Origin: Henningerozyma blattae CBS 6284
Taxonomy: Eukaryota; Ascomycota; Saccharomycetes; Saccharomycetales; Saccharomycetaceae
NCBI RefSeq assembly: GCF_000315915.1
Contig: NC_020185.1
Coordinates: forward strand, 1,798,001-1,862,000
DNA: 64,000 nucleotides
Reading direction: 5' to 3'
Part shown: positions 26,417-36,023 of the stretch, in pieces
Numbering within the stretch: position 1 is the first letter of the stretch
Layout of the letters: every line of letters starts with the position of its first letter
Notes under the pieces: generated by a model
What the model saw: the letters and a program-made list of their open reading frames with translations, nothing else
What the model was told of the DNA's origin: nothing
Databases searched by the model: none
Translations under genes and position numbers: made by a program

Positions 26417-27583
26417 TTAAAATGTATGACCATCACCGAATGGATTTGATGCAACAGAAATTCCACGAGGTCTATTACCTAATATATGATTCTTATTTAC
26501 TAAACTCTCATCATCTGATGACATAAACATAGACATTCCCTCTTCACTTGATTCTAAATCTTCTTCTGGTTCATCTTTTTCAAATTCACCATTTTTTTTA
26601 TCGTACTTCTCTAATGCATTAACTAATTGATCATTTGCATGGATCAATTCTCCTAAATATTTCTCATCAGTGACAAGTTGTAAATATTGTAAGATCTTAC
26701 GTCTAATGGATCTTGCTTTATTAAATGCATTTTCAACTTCAGGATAATCCCTACTAAAGCTATCATCTGAGACCATTGTTAGTGAATTATTTAATACAAC
26801 ACTTGCTGAAATCGCATCACTAATTACTATGGGGATTTTCGATTTATCAATTGACCCACGAGAACGACGTTGATTACGAGAAGTTGGAGTACTAGATTTT
26901 CTTGCATGTAATTCATAATTTTTTCCACCTTCATTTCTTGTTGAAGTTTGTCTAGAGTTTTTACTTGAACGTGAAAAACCATTATCATCATTAAAATAAT
27001 CATCCTCATCAGTTCCTGTATATCTACCTGGTCTTACTGAACTACTAGATTTTAAACTCTGTGCTGTTTTCTTCAATTTTTCTTCCGCTCTTTCTATTCC
27101 TTTTTGAATTCTTTCTGCAATGGATATAATACCTTTATAACTACGGATATCAGATAACCCATTTCTTTCAATATAATCATACCAATTTAAAACATAATTT
27201 CTTACAGCTTCAATAACTTTAGGCTCATAATAAGTGTTGACTTGATCATCACTAATTTCTTTTAAAGAAATCATACTTAATCTATCTAATAATTTAGCGT
27301 TATTATAAATAGCACCAAACTTGATACCATTCATAATAAATAAATCCAATAATGCCATTGTATTTAAGATTATTTGTGAATCCCCATGTTTCAATTTCTT
27401 TCTAATAACCCTTGCTGCCTCTGTTTGATTTTCACGGTATTCATATCTGGATTCACTTTTAATCAAGTTGATAATTTTACGAACTTGTGTAATATTTCTA
27501 TCTACAGGTACATCTGAGGATAATAAAAGATGATCTAATTCATCTGTAATCTCTGTATGTGCTTTTTCTTTTAAAAATCCCAT
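26417..27583 (-). CDS. LSB5: Lsb5, VHS/GAT-like endocytic adaptor
   Basis: 388 residues (S. cerevisiae 354). Lsb5 binds Las17 and Sla1 and links actin patches with ubiquitin-dependent endocytosis. The N-terminal VHS-like helices include ITDELDHLLLSSDVPVDRNI, TQVRKIINLIKSESRYEYRE and ALLDLFIMNGIKFGAIYNNA (about 10-140). A Ser/Arg/Asn-rich linker (about 185-245) leads to a helical GAT-like domain (about 255-330: FNKARSIRRKILQYLQLVTD). An acidic stretch and a C-terminal SNPFGDGHTF follow, with the NPF motif used for EH-domain/Sla1 binding. Position next to MXR2 and a glutaredoxin matches S. cerevisiae chrIII. Confidence 0.92.
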   Translation of the reverse strand: MGFLKEKAHTEITDELDHLLLSSDVPVDRNITQVRKIINLIKSESRYEYRENQTEAARVIRKKLKHGDSQIILNTMALLDLFIMNGIKFGAIYNNAKLLDRLSMISLKEISDDQVNTYYEPKVIEAVRNYVLNWYDYIERNGLSDIRSYKGIISIAERIQKGIERAEEKLKKTAQSLKSSSSVRPGRYTGTDEDDYFNDDNGFSRSSKNSRQTSTRNEGGKNYELHARKSSTPTSRNQRRSRGSIDKSKIPIVISDAISASVVLNNSLTMVSDDSFSRDYPEVENAFNKARSIRRKILQYLQLVTDEKYLGELIHANDQLVNALEKYDKKNGEFEKDEPEEDLESSEEGMSMFMSSDDESLVNKNHILGNRPRGISVASNPFGDGHTF

Positions 27584-28401
27584 ATTTATTTTATAAAGTT
27601 AATTGTTTAATCCCTATTGATAAGTTAAGATTTAGTTGAATAATAATATTATATTGTACCGAATTGTGTTGAGAATGTGTATTTATTATTACTATTAACT
27701 CTTATTTTTTAAAAATCAAAATTTTTTATTTACTACTTTATATACTAACCAACCCACAGCAAAACACACTGTACCGTCTCGTACAATACCTTCCAAAGTT
27801 TACTTCAAACAGTTATAACAAACCTATGTTGATCTCCACAAATTGAATTTCATCAACAGTAAACTGTCCATACAAGTATTCAGGCAAGATTCATTAAATA
27901 AATTACTAAAACAGAATTGCAGATCGCAAAATATACCACATTTCTACCACTGTTATTTTTTTTTTTTCATCTTTAATGACGTTTCATACTCCTTAATAGG
28001 GCTGTAGAATAACTTTAGTTTCTCCGTTTTTAACCCCTGTCGGATATTTCCTAGAAGAAATTTGAAAATGTCAATGTGTCAATTTTTCAATGATATTTTG
28101 GGAACTAACATCCGTACCTAAAATAAATTTCAGTCCAAAAGTTTAATTAAACGACTCAGAAATATTGACCAACAGTCATCGCTTGTAGGGTATTATTTTA
28201 GTAGGTAAAGGACGCCAATGAAATTTCATTTGTCAAAGGTGAAACTTTGTATTGATTAGATTAGATTAGATCTTGATTTAATTGATAATCATGGCCGCTT
28301 AAAACTAAAATATATAAAAAAAACAATAGCCACATCTCAATAGATTATATCCATACACATCTATTATTGGACTACCAGACATCAGGATTCAAATTTATAA
28401 T
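27584..28401. other. Divergent promoter, LSB5 / glutaredoxin-like gene
   Basis: About 0.8 kb with no gene seen. A Rap1-like sequence ACATCCGTACCT occurs at about 28107-28118, close to but not identical with the consensus. GATTAGATTAGAT repeats lie near 28256. Confidence 0.35.
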
Positions 28402-28893
28402 ATGGAAAGTGAGTTTTTTGTTGTTGTAGCGATACTACTGATATGTTGTTATCTTTTATTCAGGGCTATTGATAAAGAAGATCTCCCAATAGCTAGTCCT
28501 GATATTGTGAGAGATGTAAACTATCTAACTAAATGCCGTAAGCTATTTGTAGCAGGGGATTCTAACTGTCCACATTTCAATGCTGCTGTTCAAACATTGT
28601 TCTTAAACCTAAATATACCTGAAAATGATGCTATAATTTTAAAGCTAAACGAAATGCCATATGGCGGTCATATTCATCAAGCATTGATTCAATTATCAAA
28701 TCAACGGTATAAACCGTACGTGTATTTAGGGGGCGAGTTTGTTGGTAGAAATGTGGAACTTCAAAAATTAAGAGCATCTGGGGAATTACAGAGAATGATC
28801 AGAGATCTATATCTAATGGATAATAGACCAGGCCCAATTCCTTTAAGCCCAGTAGATTTACCAAAGCCTCGTAACCCATATATGGCGCACTAA
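28402..28893 (+). CDS. Divergent membrane-anchored glutaredoxin-like protein at the GRX1/GRX2 locus
   Basis: 163 residues. A single membrane segment at about 5-23 (FFVVVAILLICCYLLFRAI) precedes a glutaredoxin fold: KLFVAGDSNCPHFNAAVQTL, then LKLNEMPYGGHIHQALIQLS, then KPYVYLGGEFVGRNVELQKL and ASGELQRMI. Classical dithiol Grx1/Grx2 carry CPYC and no membrane anchor; here the active site is CPHF (Cys56), so only the nucleophilic Cys remains, and the GG-C/D glutathione-binding motif is altered to GRNVEL. The cis-Pro is retained as KP. Between LSB5 and GFD2 it occupies the place of GRX1 (chrIII) or GRX2 (chrIV). Membrane Grx6/Grx7 have a comparable layout but other loci. It may be monothiol or have lost activity. 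Fold call firm, function open. Confidence 0.78.
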   Translation: MESEFFVVVAILLICCYLLFRAIDKEDLPIASPDIVRDVNYLTKCRKLFVAGDSNCPHFNAAVQTLFLNLNIPENDAIILKLNEMPYGGHIHQALIQLSNQRYKPYVYLGGEFVGRNVELQKLRASGELQRMIRDLYLMDNRPGPIPLSPVDLPKPRNPYMAH

Positions 28894-29090
28894 TATCGGT
28901 GCACTTCAAAGTTTATGTATTTTTACATATATCTTATTGTATATCTTAAGACATTGTTAATTTTTTATTTTCTATTTTTTTTTTTTTTTTGACAAATATA
29001 CTCAATTAATTCATTATTATATTTTATAAATGTCTGAGTCTATCAAGACCAAAATTTACACGTATACAGATATACACGTACACGTACACG

Positions 29091-29177
<87 letters not shown>

Positions 29178-29256
29178 GAGTTGAATTAGTTTAATTTAGT
29201 TTGTACTTTAGCTAAATAGCTAATTTGGTCAGTTCAAACCACCTCGGAGCCACAAA
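28894..29256. other. Convergent intergenic with T run and microsatellite
   Basis: Tail-to-tail spacer between the glutaredoxin-like gene and GFD2. It holds a T-rich run near 28975 and the CA/TA array listed separately. Confidence 0.6.
29093..29174. repeat. (CA)25-(TA)16 compound dinucleotide microsatellite
   Basis: An uninterrupted alternating CA tract (29093-29142) switches without a break to alternating TA (29143-29174). Likely hypervariable. Confidence 0.97.
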
Positions 29257-30963
29257 TTACTGTTTGTGGTACCAAATCTTCTTTCTACGACGTTTTAAGT
29301 TGTCTTGAGCCTTACCATTAGTCTTGTTTTTTGAATTAGCTTCAAAAACTGAAATCGCATACGACATTGGTAAAACTTTGGGTTCGTACTTTTCCCTTGC
29401 AATCCATTCACGGATCTTATGAGCCATTAATGTGAGTTCATCTAATTTGCCTTGAAGTCTGAAATTTATATCACACATATGTAACAACAACCGCAATGTA
29501 TAATATGAATCATTACCTGCATTATGTAAATATGCATGCGGTAATTCAAATAATCTTAGTATTCTGCCTAAATTACAACCAAAATTCCCATAACAGCATC
29601 GATATAACTTTTCGGTATCTAACATAAATATAGGATAATTTTTCTTATTGGTACTAGCTGTATTTGGATTAAAATGATCCAAAGTATAATCCAGAACACT
29701 ATCATAACTTTGATTTTCATGACTACTAGTAGAACCTTCCTTAGTAGCACTATTCTTATTAGTAGTACTCTTATTAGCATCTGTGTTAACACCATTATTC
29801 GGCAATTGAATGCCCATAGTTTGTAACCAGTTAATATCCCCCTTTACATTATGGCCAACAAAGGCTCTGCACCATGTTGAATCTTCTTCAGTAGCTGGCC
29901 TCATATAATAATTAATTAATGATTGAATGAATTCAACACATTGATCCAATGATAATACAATACTTTCTCCCATTAAATAACAATCTTTAAAATCACAGAC
30001 AAATTTTTTATTTCTCATTACTAATGATTCTGATACGATCAAGTGGTAATTTCTAGTCATTGGAACTAAATTATCCTGGTTTTCTCTTGGGTCATATATT
30101 GATATACCAACTTCCGTTACAATATTATTATTGAATTCATAGGCTTCAACATCTATGGAAAAACAAATTGTTCTATTTAGTGACAACAGCCTAATTGAAT
30201 TAGCAAGATATTGAAAATTAGGATTACCTGGAGCTGCATATACAGTCGGTATATGACCTTCAACAATTTCACGTACCTCAGTATCATAACGTTGTTTTAA
30301 TGCCTTTAATTCTTTTAATTCTCTCTCTTCTTTTTCTAGTTTTGCTTTAGATGCTGGAGTCATAGATGATTCGGATGTTGATTTTGTTTTTGAATCAACA
30401 CTAGCATTCGTTTGGAGCTGACTTTTCTTCCTCTTTTTGCTTGAATTCGGTAAAGTGGGTATAGAACCATGCCTTTGTATCCATTCCTGATAAAGATCAT
30501 CTAGTTTTTCATTTAATATAATTGAGCTACTAGAATTAATCTTATTATATTCTAAAGTAATCTTTGAAATATAATCCTCAACTTTCTTGAGCTTCTTTAA
30601 CTTACTTTCTTCATGTGGATCGTATGCTATGTTATGCAATTCATTAAAATGAGGGAATTCATTAATCCAGCTATGAGATGTACCGAGTTTATTTGCAACA
30701 AGTTTTTGAGAACGATAGTACAATTTTTGGCCACCTTTTATTGTGGTGGGTAAACTTCTTACATGAACTTTACTATTAATTAATTCTAATAAGCTTTTAG
30801 ATGACATTATTGAGCTATCTTCTAAGTTGCTTACGTTTGATTCAGATTGTGTTATATAAGCTGGAGGAATATTAGTATTAGAATATAGTACTGAATTGTA
30901 ATATGGGCGGTTTTTGTTATTAGAATGATTATTATTTGAATTTCGTTTGGGGCTATTTACCAT
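29257..30963 (-). CDS. GFD2: Gfd2-family DEDDh exonuclease-like protein
   Basis: 568 residues (S. cerevisiae Gfd2 566; paralogue YDR514C 483). Gfd2 was found as a high-copy suppressor of a dbp5 mRNA-export mutation; its biochemical role is unclear. The C-terminal half (about 255-525) is an RNase H-like exonuclease fold with DEDDh-type residues visible: Asp and Glu in FSIDVEAYEF, Asp in GHNVKGDINWL, and His plus Asp in LHNAGNDSYYTLRLLL. The N-terminal half is Ser/Asn/Lys-rich with a coiled-coil segment (KLEKEERELKELKALKQRY). An Asn/Thr/Ser insert (about 395-425) splits the nuclease fold. Catalytic residues look intact. Location next to the glutaredoxin gene fits YCL036W. Confidence 0.88.
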   Translation of the reverse strand: MVNSPKRNSNNNHSNNKNRPYYNSVLYSNTNIPPAYITQSESNVSNLEDSSIMSSKSLLELINSKVHVRSLPTTIKGGQKLYYRSQKLVANKLGTSHSWINEFPHFNELHNIAYDPHEESKLKKLKKVEDYISKITLEYNKINSSSSIILNEKLDDLYQEWIQRHGSIPTLPNSSKKRKKSQLQTNASVDSKTKSTSESSMTPASKAKLEKEERELKELKALKQRYDTEVREIVEGHIPTVYAAPGNPNFQYLANSIRLLSLNRTICFSIDVEAYEFNNNIVTEVGISIYDPRENQDNLVPMTRNYHLIVSESLVMRNKKFVCDFKDCYLMGESIVLSLDQCVEFIQSLINYYMRPATEEDSTWCRAFVGHNVKGDINWLQTMGIQLPNNGVNTDANKSTTNKNSATKEGSTSSHENQSYDSVLDYTLDHFNPNTASTNKKNYPIFMLDTEKLYRCCYGNFGCNLGRILRLFELPHAYLHNAGNDSYYTLRLLLHMCDINFRLQGKLDELTLMAHKIREWIAREKYEPKVLPMSYAISVFEANSKNKTNGKAQDNLKRRRKKIWYHKQ

Positions 30964-31566
30964 ATTCTCTTTATTTTTTTGCGTTTTCTTTCAATATCAA
31001 TATTTGAAATATTATTTGAAACCTTTACAAACAAAAAAGAAATTAAACTAAAATGAAAATTATTAACTGAAAGATAGGTTTACAACTTAGTCAAACCTTA
31101 CAAGTCTTACCGATTTTCTTTCAACTACTACGTGAAATTTTTCACTTGTGCTTGTTTTAATTAACTAAAGAGATTCGCGGCTCACATAAATATTTTGTGT
31201 TATTGAAAGTTTCAAAAAAATGCCGACAATTAAAGTCTGAGAACAGCTATATATAACATCATTCTTCAATAAAAACAACTCAAAATTAGAGAGAATTGGC
31301 ATCAAGATAGCATACTGTATAAATTAAATAAACTAAATGTGTATATAAATTAGAAACTTCAAATAGAATGTGTAAATCAATAAAAAGTGGAAAAAAACAA
31401 AATAATAAAAAAAAAAAATAAATAACTTGAAATAAAATAAAATCAGAAAAATATAAATACAAAAAAAAAGAAAAAAAGTATCGCAGATAACAAACTTCTT
31501 AACTTAAAGGGATCACATTACTCATCAAAAATAATATAAAATAATACGGGGATATACACTCTAGTT
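30964..31566. other. GFD2 promoter and GID7 3' region
   Basis: 603 bp, AT-rich, no gene seen. SRO9, ATG22 and other S. cerevisiae intervening genes are absent here. Confidence 0.5.
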
Positions 31567-34275
31567 CTAAGAGCGTTCAACTTTCCAAATATGTATAAAT
31601 CCATCATCTCCACCAGAAGCAAACATTGTTTTATTTGCAGGATTCCAAACTACAACGTTACAATTCTTTTCGCGTTTCTTTTTCTTTGATGCGGCTTCTT
31701 TAGATCTGTGTGATATTATTGGGAAATCCTCTTGATTCAAAAGGATCGAATTTTGTGAAGTTGCTGGCCTTGAGGATTCACAAACATGTGCTGGAATCAC
31801 ATGAAGGATATTACCATGCTTTCTAAACCAAATATATATGCGGCCATCCTCAGACCCACTCGCAACCAATTTATTATTATAACCGAGACAGGACCTAATA
31901 ATAAATTGTTCTTGTTTTTGGCCAAAATATTTTTGAATTAATATCTGTTGTTTAAAGTCCCATAATTGTATTTCATTCGATTGCAAATTGATCAACACCT
32001 TGGAAGCTAATGGATCATTAGCGGATTTCATTTCTGGTAATGTAATACTTGTTGTTTTCTTTTGTATCATTAATCTAGATATTCTTGTTAAGTTAATTTT
32101 GGGTAACCCAATGGAATTTCTATGATTACCGTTGTTGTTATTATTACCTCCATTCCATGATGTAATTGGAGTAGGAGAGGGAGATGATGAGGATGAGGAT
32201 GAGGATAAATTATTCGCCTCTATTTCCAAAGATTGAAGCAAATCCTTTAAGGAGTAAGTATCAATAATCCCTTGATTACTCATCAGAATCAAATATCTAT
32301 CATCAAAAGTAACTTTTAGATCGTGAATTCTTGGAAAAACTTCTCTCTTGCCAGTTATAGAATCAATAATAGGGTTTGAGGTACCCATAAAGCTATTCAT
32401 TCTAAATATTATCTTCTTTTTCTTGATGTTATAAAAGACAACTTCACGATCGGGTGAACCTACAGCCAAAACATACTTCCCAATCGGTGAATGTAACCAA
32501 TCACAAGACCAAATCCTTGGACAATTAGAGTTTGAATTTGCATTGTGCGTAGCTCCAACATTGTTATTGTTAATAGTAGGTAAAGATGGTGAGCCTGGTA
32601 GTGGGTGATGCCCGTCGAGCATTGGTTGGTTCTGATTTATGTTTTGTGGTCTTAATTTAGTGATTTGAAATGAACTAATAGGATTTAAAACTTGAGTATA
32701 GTATTTTTCATTGGCATCTGAATATGATGAATTGGGAAATAATTCATTACAAAGAAACTTTTCGCCACTGGAATGGATATCATAAACATTTGCCATCTCA
32801 TTAAAGGGACATGATACAATATATCTACTATCAGGTGAAAATGAAAGATATAATACACACTGATCATTCCCTGCAAGAACTTTATAAACTTTAAAGTTAT
32901 CCTCAACATCATAAATTAATATTTTTTTATCTGTCAAAGTATCTGACGATGCACTAGCTAAGTATTTCCCATTTGGTGAAAACTGCAAATACCAAATTTC
33001 ATCTGTATTTTCTGAAATAGTATATATTTTCTTGAAATCTAATGACTTCGTGGTAGGGACATTATTTTGCAACAAGTTATATGTAGTTCTTTTGGTATTA
33101 AATTTAGAGTTGGAATTTGAAACTATTGTTGACCCTACCGAAGATGCTGCAGTACTTACTAGTGTTGAATCATCAACTGCTGTATTGGTGTTATTTGAAT
33201 CCAGTTCATATTCAAACTCTCTTTCAAAACTCAAATCATGATTTTTAGATATTTGAGTACAACTATCTTGTGAATATGAAGAAGTCTGCTGAGTCATATC
33301 GTCTGAATCTGAGTCTGAAATATTAAACACGTCTTTCGACTTTTGATATTTAATTGATTGGTTTAACAATTCAATTAATCTATTTTTTGGAATCAAATCA
33401 TCCGGATTAATTAATTTAGAAATTTCATTGATCAAGAAAATTCTTGAATCAATGAAATGATTCCTCCAAACTGGTAATTGATAGTATTGATTAGGGTCTG
33501 TCAATAAAGCCGTTAACTTTCTAATAATTTCATCTGAGTTTACCCTATCAAATTGTATTTCGTTAAGTTCGTTGTTATTAAAACTGACACTATTATATGT
33601 ATTGGTAAAATTATAATCAATTTCGGTTGGTAAATGTTTTGGAATTGATATAAAGTCAGTAAAGCCTAAGTTAACATTTGGATCCAATATGACAGTTTCC
33701 TCATCATCATTGGGTGACGAAGTTGTGAAATTTATATCGTACAATGTTGATTCCCAAACCAGTAATAATCTTCTGAGAATACTCTTTAAGAATGTGATTG
33801 CCTTAATTGGATTCTCATGAATAAATATAATCTCAAAAAATATTTGCTGATTGATCAAATAAAAAATCTTGAGAACTGTACACCACCTAATTAATGTATC
33901 AGTTGAACATGTACTCCTCTTAAATGAGTTCTGCAACACATCCATAATATATTTAGTTTGTAAACTCATGAATTCCACTAGTGTATCCCAATCATTTATA
34001 GTTATTTCCTTTCCAATATCCTTGCTCTCTGCAGGTAAATCATCTTTTAAACACCCGTATCGTAATGGTAAACTAGCAATTTCAAAGAAGCTTACTTTTA
34101 GAAATTGATTATTTTTCTTATTTATTATATTAAAAAAGTTTTGAACTATAGTTGATTCTACTTTAATTCCTCCACTTTCATCTTGTAAAGTAATTGCTGA
34201 ATCATTATATCCCAAATCCCTTAACGCGCCAATCAGAATCTTCGTTAATTGTGTTTTATCAAATTGGCCTGACAT
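31567..34275 (-). CDS. GID7: Gid7, WD40 subunit of the GID ubiquitin ligase
   Basis: 902 residues (S. cerevisiae 745). Gid7 drives supramolecular assembly of the GID/CTLH E3 ligase, which degrades gluconeogenic enzymes such as Fbp1 on glucose return. N-terminal LisH (KTQLTKILIGALRDLGYNDS, about 7-35), CTLH/CRA-like helices (about 45-180), then a long Ser/Asn/Asp insert (about 300-400). The WD40 propeller starts near 425 with IWYLQFSPNGKYLASASSDT and includes VLYLSFSPDSRYIVSCPFNE, SCLGYNNKLVASGSEDGRIY and the last blade VVWNPANKTMFASGGDDGFI-HIW. A low-complexity Ser run (about 690-705) sits within the propeller, in a loop. S. cerevisiae has it on chrIII near GFD2. Confidence 0.92.
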   Translation of the reverse strand: MSGQFDKTQLTKILIGALRDLGYNDSAITLQDESGGIKVESTIVQNFFNIINKKNNQFLKVSFFEIASLPLRYGCLKDDLPAESKDIGKEITINDWDTLVEFMSLQTKYIMDVLQNSFKRSTCSTDTLIRWCTVLKIFYLINQQIFFEIIFIHENPIKAITFLKSILRRLLLVWESTLYDINFTTSSPNDDEETVILDPNVNLGFTDFISIPKHLPTEIDYNFTNTYNSVSFNNNELNEIQFDRVNSDEIIRKLTALLTDPNQYYQLPVWRNHFIDSRIFLINEISKLINPDDLIPKNRLIELLNQSIKYQKSKDVFNISDSDSDDMTQQTSSYSQDSCTQISKNHDLSFEREFEYELDSNNTNTAVDDSTLVSTAASSVGSTIVSNSNSKFNTKRTTYNLLQNNVPTTKSLDFKKIYTISENTDEIWYLQFSPNGKYLASASSDTLTDKKILIYDVEDNFKVYKVLAGNDQCVLYLSFSPDSRYIVSCPFNEMANVYDIHSSGEKFLCNELFPNSSYSDANEKYYTQVLNPISSFQITKLRPQNINQNQPMLDGHHPLPGSPSLPTINNNNVGATHNANSNSNCPRIWSCDWLHSPIGKYVLAVGSPDREVVFYNIKKKKIIFRMNSFMGTSNPIIDSITGKREVFPRIHDLKVTFDDRYLILMSNQGIIDTYSLKDLLQSLEIEANNLSSSSSSSSPSPTPITSWNGGNNNNNGNHRNSIGLPKINLTRISRLMIQKKTTSITLPEMKSANDPLASKVLINLQSNEIQLWDFKQQILIQKYFGQKQEQFIIRSCLGYNNKLVASGSEDGRIYIWFRKHGNILHVIPAHVCESSRPATSQNSILLNQEDFPIISHRSKEAASKKKKREKNCNVVVWNPANKTMFASGGDDGFIHIWKVERS

Positions 34276-34811
34276 ATTATTTTTTTTTTTTTGTTGCAGA
34301 TATTAGTTTGTGATATTCTTAATGTATTTGTATAAATTTTTGTAAGTTAGTAATAGATATTTGTATCTTTTTTAACCAAATTTTTGATACCTTGCTTCCC
34401 CTTCTCTAACCTTATTATCCTCGATATAAGAACAGTATGCCACCTGAAAATTAAAGCGGGAAGAGGTTGACCCCTAAAAATTAGACCTTCAGTAGCCGCT
34501 ATTAATACCGGGTTCGATTCCTTGCAGGGGAAAAAACAATATAATAGAAAGGAGTAGTAAGAATAGACAGAAGATATTATACAAGAGGATATAAAATAGA
34601 TAACAGGTTATTGAATTAAGAGCTAAAAATGGTAGGTACTATTCGGGGAATACAGGAAATTGGAGATTATATGTAGTTTTGCTCCTAAGTTAGAGAATGT
34701 TACTGTGAAAAAGAAAAAAAATTATTGGAGAAAATGTAAGTGTTTTATTAAAGTTCAGTGAATTTATATATATAGTACACACTTGACAGTCATAGATTTT
34801 ACATAAGACTA
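34276..34811. other. GID7 promoter / PBN1 3' region
   Basis: 536 bp. No coding signal. It contains an isolated tRNA-type B-box (34512-34520), described separately. Confidence 0.5.
34471..34530 (+). other. Possible tRNA relic or isolated TFIIIC B-box
   Basis: GGGTTCGATTCCTTGCAGGGG (34510-34530) begins with a perfect B-box GTTCGATTC. CCCCT at 34471 can pair with AGGGG at 34526, like an acceptor stem over 60 nt. No intact D or anticodon arm can be drawn and the T stem is imperfect, so a functional tRNA is excluded. Confidence 0.4.
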
Positions 34812-36023
34812 TTACATAAATAATTTACGTAATAGATAGAATAGTGAAAGAATTAGGCATGATGCGGTTATAATAGTGACACTATTATAATCTCTGGAAT
34901 TTGCAGTTGGAATTTCAAATTCCAACGCTTCACCAATGCTATTGTAATGAATAAAAATAGAGTCATTGTTAAACCATTTTTGATAAGAATAGCCATTTTC
35001 ATAAAATGGATTTTCAAAGGATAATTGGTCTTCTTTGGTAGAACAGGCTTGAAATACTAATGGGCTAACTATTTGTTTGTAGGACGAATCAGGTAACCCA
35101 TATCTTGAATGTAAAACAAGCTCATTTATATCTAGGGCCGAGTTTAGTTGGAGAAGTAGTTCACTACCCCATGGACCGTTTTGAATTTCAGTCGAGTATG
35201 AGGGTAATTCCAAATCATACTGGCCAAATAATTTCATTTCAGAAATACTTTGGAACGGGTCACAAAACAAGGTATTATTCAATTGGATGTATGTGTATAA
35301 ATTACAATTATCATTATCTAGTAAAGTAATGTTCGAAGTATTGAATAACAGTTTTGGATGTAGCCCTACAGGGTTTTCTAACTCAATGGAAACTTGATGG
35401 TTAGAGTCAATATATTGATTTGAATTATATGACAACATAGTCTTTTGACATCTTTTGAAACTTGAAGTTTCTGTATCAAAAACACAACGGAGGCCACTTA
35501 AATTATTGATCAAAGAATTTTCTGTATCGTCAGTATAAAATAGGCCAATTTCAGCTTTCTCTAAATGAACCTCGGGTGTGTAGTCTAAATCATTAATTAA
35601 TGAATACTCAATGATTGTCAATGCTTCATTGGCATATGTGATATCGTATATGCTCTTGGTATTGAATTCAAATCCATCCAAAGATGGAATTCTGTTAATA
35701 CATGATTGATCCATACTATGAAATGATGAATATAAATCCGGAACCTTAACAAGTTTGGAGTCATCAGTGGAATTGCTCGAAGTGAATACTGAACAGCCAT
35801 ATGGATAGGTTGGTAAGATGGGAGAATTCTGTAAGAGATTACCTTGATTATAAATCAGGCGGAATGGAGCATCTGGTAACTGGATGTCATCAAAAATAAA
35901 TCTCTTTTGCAAGATTAATGGGGACTCAGATTTTGAAACAGAAATAGTTGAGTTAACATCCAATTTCAAGAGAGAATTGATTTCCTCTGGAGAATTGAAA
36001 AATACTGTCAATCTTTCTCTCAT
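34812..36023 (-). CDS. PBN1: Pbn1, GPI-mannosyltransferase I subunit (PIG-X family)
   Basis: 403 residues (S. cerevisiae 416). Pbn1 is an ER membrane glycoprotein that stabilises Gpi14 in the first mannose transfer of GPI anchor synthesis, and aids vacuolar protease B precursor folding. N-terminal MRERLTVFFNSPEEINSLLK has no cleaved signal; the body carries many N-x-S/T sequons. The PIG-X-like C-terminal domain is visible as GLHPKLLFN, YDLELPSYSTEIQNGPWGSE and RYGLPDSSYKQIVSPLVFQA (about 245-335), followed by a single C-terminal membrane segment, SVTIITASCLILSLFYLLRK. A PRB1-type protease lies in the same window. Identity rests on length, topology, motif order and position. Confidence 0.85.
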   Translation of the reverse strand: MRERLTVFFNSPEEINSLLKLDVNSTISVSKSESPLILQKRFIFDDIQLPDAPFRLIYNQGNLLQNSPILPTYPYGCSVFTSSNSTDDSKLVKVPDLYSSFHSMDQSCINRIPSLDGFEFNTKSIYDITYANEALTIIEYSLINDLDYTPEVHLEKAEIGLFYTDDTENSLINNLSGLRCVFDTETSSFKRCQKTMLSYNSNQYIDSNHQVSIELENPVGLHPKLLFNTSNITLLDNDNCNLYTYIQLNNTLFCDPFQSISEMKLFGQYDLELPSYSTEIQNGPWGSELLLQLNSALDINELVLHSRYGLPDSSYKQIVSPLVFQACSTKEDQLSFENPFYENGYSYQKWFNNDSIFIHYNSIGEALEFEIPTANSRDYNSVTIITASCLILSLFYLLRKLFM

